Part shown: one piece after another, positions 55,539-64,000 of the stretch
Numbering within the stretch: position 1 is the stretch's first letter
Layout of the letters: the number at the start of each line of letters is the position of its first letter
DNA from: Methylobacterium sp. J-068
GTDB lineage: Bacteria > Pseudomonadota > Alphaproteobacteria > Rhizobiales > Beijerinckiaceae
Direction of reading: 5' to 3'
Assembly: GCF_022829445.1 (NCBI RefSeq)
Contig: NZ_JAKSXY010000092.1
Coordinates: 1 to 64,000, forward strand
Length of the DNA: 64,000 bases
Notes under the pieces: generated by a model
What the model was told of the DNA's origin: nothing
Database searches by the model: none
The model's input: the letters and a program-made list of their open reading frames with translations, nothing else
Program-made: the position numbers and the translations under genes

Positions 55539-56912
55539 GTGGATGGCTCCCGCATTGCAAGGGGCGAATTGAGCTTCTGACGCGTAGGTCGGGTGCAGTC
55601 TTGTGTCCGGCCTGTTGATGCAGTCGTTCATGTGACCGCTGGCCCTGATGGTATCCGCGAGCTGGGTCCCACTCTGCTTTGCGGGCTATGATGCCCTGGA
55701 CATTCAGCGGGGTGTCCCGGCTCCCGGTCTGACCGGTTCGCCATCAACTCTCATCGTCCTCGCAACTCGGAAAAGTGCTCCCCTTCCTGCTGTCAGGCGG
55801 CCGTGGCCGCTGGTGCGCGGTAGGTGCCGCCGCGGGTCATGATCGCCCAGGCGACCCGCGCCGTGCGATTGGCCGCCGCAACAGTCACCACGCGCACCGG
55901 CTTGCGCTGCAGCAGCGCCGGCAGACGCGGGTCGACCGAAGTCGGCGTCGCCTTCGCGCGCCGGACCAGAGAGGTCATGCCGACCACGAGCAGGCGGCGC
56001 AGGTAGCGGTCGCCCATGCGCGAGATCCGGCCCAGGCGCTCCTTGCCGCCGCTGCAGTTCTGCAGCGGTGTCAGGCCCAACGAGGCGGCGAACTGCCGAC
56101 CGGAGCGGAAGCGCTCGGGCTCGCTCACCGAGGCGGCCAGCGCGGTCGCCGAGACGATGCCGACACCGGGGATCGTCGCCAGGCGCTGCGACAGGTCGCT
56201 GTCCCGATGCCAAGCGAGCAACTCCTTCTCCAGGCGGGTGAGCTGGATCTGCAAGGCGCCGATCTGGTCGGCCAGCCCGGTCACCACGCGTTGCGCCAGT
56301 GGCGGCACCTCGGCTGCGTCTCCAGCCGAGAGCCGGGCTGCCAGTTCGAGCGCGTGCCGCAGGCCCCGCGCCATCTCGATCCCGAACTCGGCGAGCAGGC
56401 CGCGGATCATGTTCACCAACTGCGTGCGTTGCTTGACCAGCAGGTCGCGCGTCCGGTGCAGCGCCAGCGCCGCCTGCTGCTCGGTCGACTTCACCGGCAC
56501 GAAGCGCATGCTCGGGCGCGTCACCGCCTCACAGATGGCAGCGGCGTCGTTCGCATCGGTCTTACCGCGCTTCACATACGGCTTCACGTAAGCGGGCGGC
56601 ATCAGCCGAACCTCATGGCCGAGCCTCATGAGCTCCCGGGCCCAGTGATGGGACGTGCCGCACGCCTCTATGCCGACCACGCATCGAGGCAGCTTGGCGA
56701 AGAACGGCACGACCTGCGCCCGGCGTAGCGCCTTGCGAACGACGACGTGCCCAGCTGCATCAACGGCGTGAACCTGGAAAATGCTCTTGGCCAGATCGAT
56801 GCCGACGGTGGTGATCTCCATGGGGATGGCTCCTGCATCTGCGTGGCTGCTGCTTTGACAGCAACCACATCTTGGCACCGAGATGCCGTCAGTCGGAGCG
56901 GGAGCCATCCAC
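55539..56912 (-). mobile_element. IS110-family insertion sequence with subterminal inverted repeats
   Basis: About 1.37 kb bounded by the 15-bp inverted repeats GTGGATGGCTCCCGC (55539-55553) and GCGGGAGCCATCCAC (56898-56912), perfect copies. Inside is one transposase gene. Such subterminal repeats are the mark of the IS1111 subgroup of IS110 elements; the exact ends lie slightly outside the repeats. A small hairpin GTGGCTGCTG/CAGCAACCAC (56843-56868) lies just upstream of the transposase gene, where the element's bridge RNA could be encoded. No target duplication is expected for this family. Confidence 0.7.
55793..56821 (-). CDS. IS110-family transposase
   Basis: 342 residues. The N-terminal DEDD (RuvC-like) domain has GIDLAKSIFQVH, VVGIEACGTSHHWARELMRLGHEVRLMPP and KRGKTDANDAAAI; the C-terminal domain has IPGVGIVSATALAASV and FAASLGLTPLQNCSGGKERLGRISRMGDRYLRRLL with the family Ser. 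The frame is intact, so the element may be active. Start at ATG 56821 with AGGAG upstream. Confidence 0.95.
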   Translation of the reverse strand: MEITTVGIDLAKSIFQVHAVDAAGHVVVRKALRRAQVVPFFAKLPRCVVGIEACGTSHHWARELMRLGHEVRLMPPAYVKPYVKRGKTDANDAAAICEAVTRPSMRFVPVKSTEQQAALALHRTRDLLVKQRTQLVNMIRGLLAEFGIEMARGLRHALELAARLSAGDAAEVPPLAQRVVTGLADQIGALQIQLTRLEKELLAWHRDSDLSQRLATIPGVGIVSATALAASVSEPERFRSGRQFAASLGLTPLQNCSGGKERLGRISRMGDRYLRRLLVVGMTSLVRRAKATPTSVDPRLPALLQRKPVRVVTVAAANRTARVAWAIMTRGGTYRAPAATAA

Positions 56913-57185
56913 CCCATCTGCTTTCGAGAGATACGTTGGCTTGTTCTTACGGCGTAGTTGGGTCGCAACCCGTCCGTCCGTTCTACGACCGAGTCGGGCG
57001 GAGAGCAGTCCGGCTGCTTTCGGTGACGTGCTGTGCTTAAGCAGACATAGGCACATGCGTAGGGTGCCAGACCACTTGCTCAGCTGCTCTGACTGGAAAG
57101 GCGGATAATACAACGACCCTGCCAGCATCAGCGAGCCATAAACAGAAGCACTAGCACTTTTTGCGAAGAGGATGGGGGAAATGCC
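56913..57185. other. Spacer between the IS element and the next gene
   Basis: 273 bases to the right of the IS110 element. No gene, tRNA or repeat recognised. Lower G+C than the neighbouring coding regions. Confidence 0.4.
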
Positions 57186-57395
57186 CTATCGTAGGGTCGA
57201 GGACTCCCCATCCTGAAGGGGGCGATCTTGGCCATCGCGCCCGCCCACCGAGACGTTCGAGTTCAGGCGATCCAGATGTTCGAATACATGCTCGAAGGCG
57301 TTGGTCACGGCCTGCTCGAAGGACCCGTCGCCCTTGCCCATGGCCGCCTTGAGCCCGCTGAGCAGCGCGTGGTGCTTTTCCGTATCGCTCGACAT
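57186..57395 (-). CDS. Small protein of unknown function
   Basis: 69 residues, start ATG at 57395 with GAGGGA upstream. A helical segment (HHALLSGLKAAMGKGDGSFEQAVTNAFEHVFEHLDRLN) is followed by a polar tail. No family recognised. It is divergent from the Crp/Fnr gene, with a spacer of about 200 bases. Confidence 0.5.
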   Translation of the reverse strand: MSSDTEKHHALLSGLKAAMGKGDGSFEQAVTNAFEHVFEHLDRLNSNVSVGGRDGQDRPLQDGESSTLR

Positions 57396-57591
57396 GGCGT
57401 CCCTCATGGCCGGTCGGATGCCGGCGCTTGAACCCAAGACCCGGCATCCGAGCGAGGTTCCAGGTCCCTCGCCCGGATGCCGCCATGGCCACGGACGGAT
57501 CCCCGATCCGAGGCATACCGAGATCGTGTCATGACCCGTCAATTGTAGGATTGTGTGCGAACGTTGCCCATGACATGAATGCGCCTTGTCG

Positions 57592-58448
57592 ATGAGCGGC
57601 CGTCGACTGGAAACCCTCATTTTCATGGCGAGCGAACCTGGTCACCCGTTCGAGGGAAACCTGCTCCTTGCCGCGCTCGCGGCGCCCGACGTAGCCCTTC
57701 TCGCGCCGCATCTCGCCCGGCAGGAACATGCCCGGGGAGACCTGCTGTTCCGCGTCGGAGAGGACGTCTCGCACGTTCCTTTCCCCTTGACCGGACCGTC
57801 GCCACCCTGATGGTGCCGCTAAGCGGTGGCCGAACCGCCGAGACGGCCACGGTCGGTCGCGAGGGGGCGGTCGGCGGCGTGGTCAGCCACGGCTACCTGC
57901 CCGCCTTCACCCAATGCGTGGTCCAGGTCGAGGGTGCGGTCCTGCGCATGGATGCGGACCGGTTGCGCGAGGCCAAGCGCTCCTCCTCGACCCTGAACGA
58001 CTTGTTCGTGCGCTACGCCGACTGCCTCCTTGCGCAGGTTCTGCAATCGGTCGCCTGCAACGCCGCCCACCCCATCGAGCAACGGGTGCTGCGATGGCTC
58101 CTGGGCCTCCAGGACCGGGTCGGTACCGACGCCCTGCCGGTCACCCAGGTCGTGCTCGCCGGGATGCTCGGCATCGGGCGCACCTACGTCACCACGGTGT
58201 TGACCAAGCTCCAGGACCAGGGCCTGATCCACGTCGGACGCGGCCGCATTTACATGCTCGACCGGGCACGGACGGAAGCCGCCTGCTGCGATTGCCACGC
58301 CCGTGTGCGCGGGCACTTCCGCACCGTCCTCGGGGCGATCTACGCGCCCGACGGCGAGATCGTCGCCGTTGAGGCGACGGAGCCCGGAACGGAACCGCCG
58401 CCCCGGCCCGATGCAATCCTTCCGGAACTCCGGGAGGCCGGCCGATGA
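57592..58448 (+). pseudogene. Crp/Fnr-family regulator with one frameshift
   Basis: The cyclic-nucleotide-binding-like domain starts in one frame (LAAPDVALLAPHLARQEHARGDLLFRVGEDVSHV) and continues in another (LDRTVATLMVPLSGGRTAETATVGREGAVGG). The switch falls in a run of four C at 57783-57786; a fifth C would restore FPLDRTVATL, the usual family sequence. The first frame stops at 57810. The C-terminal HTH is complete (VLAGMLGIGRTYVTTVLTKLQDQGLI). There are Cys near the end (ACCDCHA). Either a recent pseudogene, a programmed slip, or a base-calling error in a homopolymer. Confidence 0.8.
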
Positions 58449-61400
58449 CCGCCCCGACGGCCACCCCGTTCGAGGTTTCCCGACCGTCGAGACTTGCGGC
58501 GCTCGACGCCTACGGCATCCTCGATACCCCGCCCGAGAAGGGGTTCGACGACATCGTCCAACTGGCCCGGAAAGCCTGCGGCACGCCGGTGGCCCTGGTC
58601 AGCCTGGTGGCCGGCGACCGCCAGTGGTTCAAGGCCCGCGTCGGGTTCGAGACGTGCGAGACCACGCTCGATAAGTCGGTGTGCGCGCATGTCCTCGGGC
58701 AGCCCGACCTCCTCGTCATTCCCGACCTGAGGGAGGACCATCGCACCAGGGATAACCCGCTGGTCACAGGCGACCCGTTCCTGCGCTTCTACGCCGGCGC
58801 GCCGTTGGATGCGGCGATCGGCGGGTGCCTCGGCTCCCTGTGCGTCATCGACGTCGAGCCGCGACCCGATGGCCTGACCACGGACCAAGCGGAGTCCCTC
58901 CGGGCCCTGGCCCGCCAGGTCATGGCCCAACTGGAGCTCCGGCGGTCGCTGGCCGAACGCGACGGCATGATCGCCATCCAGCGTGCGACCGTGGCCCAGC
59001 ACGAGGCCCTGCTCGCCGCCCAGGCCGCCGTCGTGGGTTCGGGCGGCCGGCACGACGACGTCCTCGACGCGGTCGTCGGGGGCGTCCTGCGGGCCCTGCC
59101 CCAGGCCGAGGGCGTCGTCGTCGAGATGCTGGAGGGCGACGAACTCGTCTACCGGCACGCGGCCGGAAACCTACTCCGCCATGCCGGCCTTCGCCTACCG
59201 CTCCACGGCAGCTTGGCGGGTGCGTGCCTTCTGTCCGGACGGGCACGGGCGGTGTCGGACGTGCTCGACGACCCCGAAGTCAAGCGCGACCTCGTCGAGC
59301 GCCTGCGTTGCGGTCTTGCGTGGTCGTTCCGATCACGCGGGACGGAGAGCGCATCGGCGTCCTCAAGGTCCAGTCCAGCCGGGCCGGGGCCTTCTCGCAG
59401 CGCGACGTCGAGGTCGTCGGTCTGTTCGCCGGCACCGTCGCCGCCGGTCTCTACAAGGTCGGTGAGGCCGAGGCCCGGAGCCGAGCGAAGGACGCCGACA
59501 ACCGCTACAAGACCGTGTTTAACAGCGCCATCGACTACGCGATCATCTTGATGGGCCTCGACGGGCGCGTCGACGACTGGAACGAGGGCGCCACTCGCAT
59601 CCTCGGCTGGTCGCCGGCGGAGATGGTCCAGCGGCCGGCCGACGTATTCTTCACGCCGGAGGACCGGGCGAACGGCATCGCCGGCAAGGAGATGCAGGGC
59701 GCCCTAGACCACGGGCGTGGCGTCGACGAGCGCTGGCACCTGCGCAAGGACGGTAGCCGCTTCTGGGCCAACGGGGAGATGATGGCGCTGCGCGACGAGG
59801 CCGGCGCCGCCGTCGGCTTCCTCAAGATCCTGCGCGACCGCACCGAGCAGCGCGAAGCCGCCGCCCGGCTGCAGGCAAGCGAGCGCTTCCTCCGCAGCGT
59901 GCTCGATTCCTCGGCCGACTGCATCAAGGTGCTCGGCCTCGACGGCCGCATCGAGTCCATGAACGAAGGCGGCCGGCGCGTCATGGAGATCGACGACTTC
60001 GATGGCATCGCCGGGATGGATTGGACCGGGTTCTGGGATGAGGCAGACAAGGCCGAGGCCCGGGCGGCCTTGGACGCAGCCGTGTCGGGTGGCGTCGGGC
60101 GCTTCACCGGGCCGGCCTGCACGATGAAGGGCACCCGGAAGTGGTGGGACGTGCAGTTGACGCCGATCCGTGACGGCGACGGTGCGGTCGCCAAGCTCCT
60201 GGCCGTATCCCGCGACGTCAGCGCGAGCCGGAAGGCCGAAGAGGCCCTGCTCGCCAGCGAGATACGCTACCGCGACCTGTACGACAGCATCGATGCGGGC
60301 TTCTGCGTCATCGAGGTCAAGCTCGACGCGACCGAACGCCCGCTGGACTATCGCTTCCTGGAGGTGAACCCCGCCTTCGAGCGACAGTCAGGGCTCAAGG
60401 GCGTTCTTGGGAAGTGGATGCGCAGCCTTGCCGACGGCCACGAGGAGCACTGGTTCGAGATCTACGACCGCATCGCCCGCGGCGGCGCACCTGAGCGGTT
60501 CGAGCACGTGGCGAACGCCCTCGGGGACCGCTGGTTCGAGGTCTACGCCTATCCGTTCGGTGGTCCCGGGTCCCATCAGGTCGCGGTCCTGTTCAACGAC
60601 ATCACCGCGCGCAAGCGCATTGAGGACGCGCTCCGGGCGAGCGAGGCGAGCCAGCGCTCGATCCTGGCGACCGTGCCGGTGGGCATCCTGTTCGCCGAGG
60701 CGCCCTCCGGCCGTGTGGTCGGGGGCAACGCCTTCATGGAGAGGGTGATCGGCCGGCCGACCATCGAGCCTGGCGGCGCCGAGAGCGACAGCGAATGGGT
60801 CGCCCGTCATGCGGATGGTCGCCCGGTCGCCCCGACCGAGTTCCCGGTCGCGCGCGTGATCCGCGAGGGCCTGGAGCGCGCCGAGCTTGAGGTCGAGTTC
60901 GAACGCCCGGACGGCAGCCGCATCTGGACCCAGATCGTCGCCACGCCGGTGCGTGACGCGGCTGGGGCCGCCACCGGGGTGGTCGCGGCCATCTCCGACA
61001 TCGACGCGCGCAGGCGGGCCGAGGAGCAGCGCGACCTGCTTAACGCCGAGCTCAGCCATCGCATGAAGAACCTCCTGGCGATGGTTCAGGCCATCGCCTC
61101 GAACACGTTGCGCGGAGCCACCGACATCGAGGTCGCCAAGGAGGTGCTGGCCGACCGCCTGATTACCCTCGGGCGGGCGCATGACCTTCTGCTTGGAGGG
61201 GCCGCGGAGCATGCCGGAATGGAACACGTCATCCGCGGGGCGGTCGGCCTGCAGGACGACGGTTCCGGCCGGGTCCGCTACCGCGGCCCCGAGGTCGAAA
61301 TCGGCGGCAAGGCCGCGCTCGCCCTCGCGCTGATGGTCCACGAGCTCGCGACCAACGCCGCCAAGTACGGTGCGCTCTCGACCGAGGAAGGCCATGTCGA

Positions 61401-61629
61401 CATCGTCTGGACCCTGGCGGGCGAGGAAGCGGGACGGACGCTCGCCGTCTCGTGGTGCGAGAGCGGCGGCGTGCCCGTCGTCCCGCCATCGCGAAAGGGG
61501 TTCGGGACGCGCCTGATCGAGCGCGGCCTCGTCGGTGCGGTCGACGGGAAGGTTTCGCTGACCTACCCGCCGGACGGCGTCCGATGTGTCGTCCAGGCAC
61601 CACTGCGCAACTTCCAGGATGCGCTTTGA
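58445..61629 (+). pseudogene. GAF/PAS sensor kinase of the HWE type with one frameshift
   Basis: The first frame gives a GAF domain (about residues 15-165; SRLAALDAYGILDTPPEKGFDDI) and most of a second GAF. Near 59303-59310 the reading moves to another frame, continuing LRSCVVVPITRDGERIGVLKVQ, then four PAS domains and the HWE kinase core: AELSHRMKNLLAMVQAIASN with phospho-His, and VHELATNAAKYGALS. Read as one chain it would be about 1060 residues. Its start overlaps the Crp/Fnr stop as ATGA, so the two were one operon. The second part alone has no good start codon, so expression of an intact kinase is doubtful unless the shift is a sequencing error. Confidence 0.8.
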
Positions 61630-61707
61630 GATCGTCCCGCAACACCTCGCCGACCTTGCCGTTGTCGCTGCGGCCCTTCTTTCCCCGGAGCCCCGAACCC
61701 CCGCCGC

Positions 61708-64000
61708 ATGCTCGTTGAACCAACGTCACGAACGAAGCCATTTCCGCGTGCCGGCGGTGAGATGGGTGCGCTCATGCGCGCCCATGAATGGTCCCGCACG
61801 CCGGTGGGCCTTCCACAGGGCTGGCCCACCGCCCTGAAGGTGACCGTCAACCTGATCCTGGCTTCGCCCGAAAGCATGTTCCTGGCCTGGGGCCCGGACC
61901 TGACGTTCTTCTTCAACGACGCCTACCGCCCGATCCTCGGACCGAGGCTCTCCCAAGCGCTCGGCGCCTCGCTACCCGAACTCTGGCCCGACGCCTGGGA
62001 GCAGGTCCGGCCGATGGTCGAACTCGCGCTGGCTGGCACCGCGAGTCGCTATGACGACCTGCCACTCATCACGGCTCGGAACGGCGTCGGGGAGCAGACC
62101 TGGTGGTCGTTCTCGTATTCGCCGGTGTTCGACGAGGATGAGGATATCGGCGGTTTCCTCTGCGTCGTGACGGAGACGACGCAGCGGGTCCTGTCCGAAC
62201 GTGCCCTGCGGGCGCGCGAGAGGGAACTCCTGCTCATCACCGACACGCTTCCGGTGCTGATCGCCTTCATCGATCAAGACCTCGTCTACCGGTTCGCCAA
62301 TCGTGCCTACGAGGATTGGTTCTTCAGGTCGCCCGAAGAGGTGATCGGACTGAGTGTCCACGACCTTCTGGACGAGGCCTGCATCGCCGCACGGCGCGCC
62401 GCCTTCGAAGCCGCGCTGGCTGGTGAGCCGGTCAGGCTCGAACTGGATTGGCCGCATCGTGACGGGCGCCCGCGGATCGCCGACATCCGCTACCTGCCGC
62501 GCCGGGCGGATGACGGGACCGTCGATGGTTTCTACGTCTTCGTCCTCGACGTGACCGACCGCAAGCAGGCCGAACATCACCTGCGCGAGATGAACGAAAC
62601 CCTGGAGCGTCGGGTCGCGGAGAGGACGAAGGACCGCAACGCCCTCTGGCAGCTCTCGTCGGACATCATGCTCCGGTGTGGGTTCGATGGCGTCATCATC
62701 GCGGTCAATCCGGCGTGGACCGAGGTCCTGGGCTGGGGCGAGGGGGATTTGGTCGGGAGCAACATCTTCGAGTTCATCCACCCCGACGACCTCAAGCATA
62801 CGGCGGAGGGTGCATCCGCATCCTCCGATGGACATGCCTTCACCCGTTTCGACAACCGCTACCGACACAAGAACGGGGAATACCGATGGATCTCGTGGTC
62901 GACCCGACCGGACGAGGACGCCATCAACGCCGTCGGGCGTGACTTCACCGACGAACGCGCCAAGGCCGATGCGCTACAGGCCGCCGAGGACGCCTTGCGC
63001 CAAGCCCAGAAGATGGAGGCCATCGGTCAGTTGACCGGAGGCGTCGCGCACGATTTCAACAACCTCCTCACCGTTATCAAGTCGTCGACCAACCTGCTCA
63101 AGCGGCCGGACCTGCAGGAGGAGCGGCGTCTCCGCTACGTCGGCGCTATCTCGGACACGGTAGACCGAGCCGCGAAGCTGACGGGCCAGTTGCTGGCCTT
63201 CGCCCGCCGGCAGGCGCTCAGACCGGAGGTGTTCGAGATCGGGCACAGCCTGTCGTCCATCGGCGACATGGTCGGCACGCTGACGGGATCGCGCATCGAT
63301 GTCGACGTGCGCGTCCCGGCCCATGCCTGCTTCGTCGATGCCGACCCGAGCCAGTTCGATACCGCCATCGTCAACGTGGTCGTCAATGCCCGGGACGCGA
63401 TGGCCGGCGAGGGACGGCTCGTGATCGCGATGACCGAGGTTTCCGGCATCCCGGCGGTCGGCGTGCATCCCGCCGCGCCAGGTACGTTCGTCGCCGTGTC
63501 GATCACCGACACCGGCGCTGGCATCGCCCAGGCGGATATGGACCGGATCTTCGAGCCCTTCTTCACCACGAAGGGTGTCGGACACGGGACCGGGCTCGGC
63601 CTTTCGCAGGTCATCGGCTTCGCCAAGCAGTCCGGTGGGGACGTCCATGTCGAGAGCGAGGCCGGCCACGGGACCACCTTCACGCTCTACATCCCGCGCG
63701 TGCCCGATCCCGTCGCCTCGGACATCCCGGACGACGAGCCCGAACCCCTGGTCGACGGCCACGGCACCCGCGTGCTCGTGGTCGAGGACAACGTCGACGT
63801 GGGTAGGTTCGCGACCCAGGCGCTGGCCGAACTCGGCTACGTGACCGTCTGGGCTGCGAACGCCGACGAGGCACTGGCCGAGTTGGCCAGGGACGCGGCC
63901 CGGTTCGACGTGGTCTTCTCCGACGTCGTGATGCCGGGCATGGACGGGATCGACCTCGGGCATGAGATTAAGCGGCTTTACCACGACCTGCCGGTGGTGC
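61708..64000 (+). CDS. Hybrid sensor histidine kinase, cut by the window end
   Basis: An open frame from ATG 61708 (MLVEPTSRTKPFPR) to the last base, 764 codons without a stop. The N-terminal region (HEWSRTPVGLPQGWPTALK ... FLAWGPDLTFFFNDAYRPILG) is a GAF/PAS-like module common in methylobacterial kinases. Two PAS domains follow (about 180-310 and 320-430), then HisKA with phospho-His448 in GGVAHDFNNLL, the ATPase (VVVNARDAM, DTGAGIAQ, GTGLGLSQVIGFAKQSGG) and the start of a receiver domain (LVVEDNVDVGRFA, FSDVVMPGMDG). An ATG at 61762 is an alternative start. No partner is visible in the window. Confidence 0.85.
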   Translation, partial: MLVEPTSRTKPFPRAGGEMGALMRAHEWSRTPVGLPQGWPTALKVTVNLILASPESMFLAWGPDLTFFFNDAYRPILGPRLSQALGASLPELWPDAWEQVRPMVELALAGTASRYDDLPLITARNGVGEQTWWSFSYSPVFDEDEDIGGFLCVVTETTQRVLSERALRARERELLLITDTLPVLIAFIDQDLVYRFANRAYEDWFFRSPEEVIGLSVHDLLDEACIAARRAAFEAALAGEPVRLELDWPHRDGRPRIADIRYLPRRADDGTVDGFYVFVLDVTDRKQAEHHLREMNETLERRVAERTKDRNALWQLSSDIMLRCGFDGVIIAVNPAWTEVLGWGEGDLVGSNIFEFIHPDDLKHTAEGASASSDGHAFTRFDNRYRHKNGEYRWISWSTRPDEDAINAVGRDFTDERAKADALQAAEDALRQAQKMEAIGQLTGGVAHDFNNLLTVIKSSTNLLKRPDLQEERRLRYVGAISDTVDRAAKLTGQLLAFARRQALRPEVFEIGHSLSSIGDMVGTLTGSRIDVDVRVPAHACFVDADPSQFDTAIVNVVVNARDAMAGEGRLVIAMTEVSGIPAVGVHPAAPGTFVAVSITDTGAGIAQADMDRIFEPFFTTKGVGHGTGLGLSQVIGFAKQSGGDVHVESEAGHGTTFTLYIPRVPDPVASDIPDDEPEPLVDGHGTRVLVVEDNVDVGRFATQALAELGYVTVWAANADEALAELARDAARFDVVFSDVVMPGMDGIDLGHEIKRLYHDLPVV

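Overview
The window is GC-rich (roughly two thirds G+C), densely coded alphaproteobacterial DNA. The gene set fits a plant-associated methylotroph of the genus Methylobacterium (or Methylorubrum): phasin, EgtB/EgtD, a PccA-type acyl-CoA carboxylase, ACC deaminase with its Lrp-type regulator, HWE-type sensor kinases and many PAS/GAF kinases. The genus call is inference from content; no database was searched.

Layout. 0-5.6 kb: a response regulator and hybrid kinase (minus strand), an AT-rich islet with a PilZ protein, a degraded IS5-type transposase, and a small exported protein coupled to a membrane J-domain protein. 5.6-19.7 kb: housekeeping genes: D,D-carboxypeptidase with SPOR domain, phasin with a recognisable operator pair, clpS-clpA, egtB-egtD, murI, rpsD, a DUF1330 protein, map, a histone-deacetylase-like amidohydrolase and an L,D-transpeptidase lipoprotein. 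19.8-29.2 kb: a peptide-type ABC import operon with an embedded M20 peptidase and divergent LysR regulator, then the divergent pair acdS/acdR. 29.5-39.8 kb: pccA, small enzymes, conserved DUF genes and a 1277-residue double glycosyltransferase.

39.9-46.8 kb is an accessory island. It starts at a tRNA-Arg gene that has lost its 3' part and ends near a frameshifted KilAC-type phage antirepressor. Between them lie two divergent operons of unrecognised genes around a Lon-type AAA+ ATPase that has no protease domain. No integrase is visible.

47.0-55.4 kb is a sulfite-handling locus: a YeiH-type exporter, a periplasmic SorAB-like sulfite dehydrogenase, an exported beta-propeller protein and a second, cytoplasmic sulfite-oxidase homologue. 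Facing them is an operon for a COG4315 secreted protein, an ECF sigma factor, its anti-sigma factor, a LysR regulator and a DUF202 protein. The three main transcription units share an identical promoter-like sequence (GGAATA, 15 bases, CATCTCCC or CATCCCTC) at the expected distance from their genes. I infer that the ECF sigma factor controls itself and the sulfite genes. This is the strongest new observation in the window.

55.5-64 kb: an IS110-family element with 15-bp subterminal inverted repeats, a Crp/Fnr regulator and a multi-PAS HWE kinase that each carry one apparent frameshift, and a hybrid kinase cut off by the window end.
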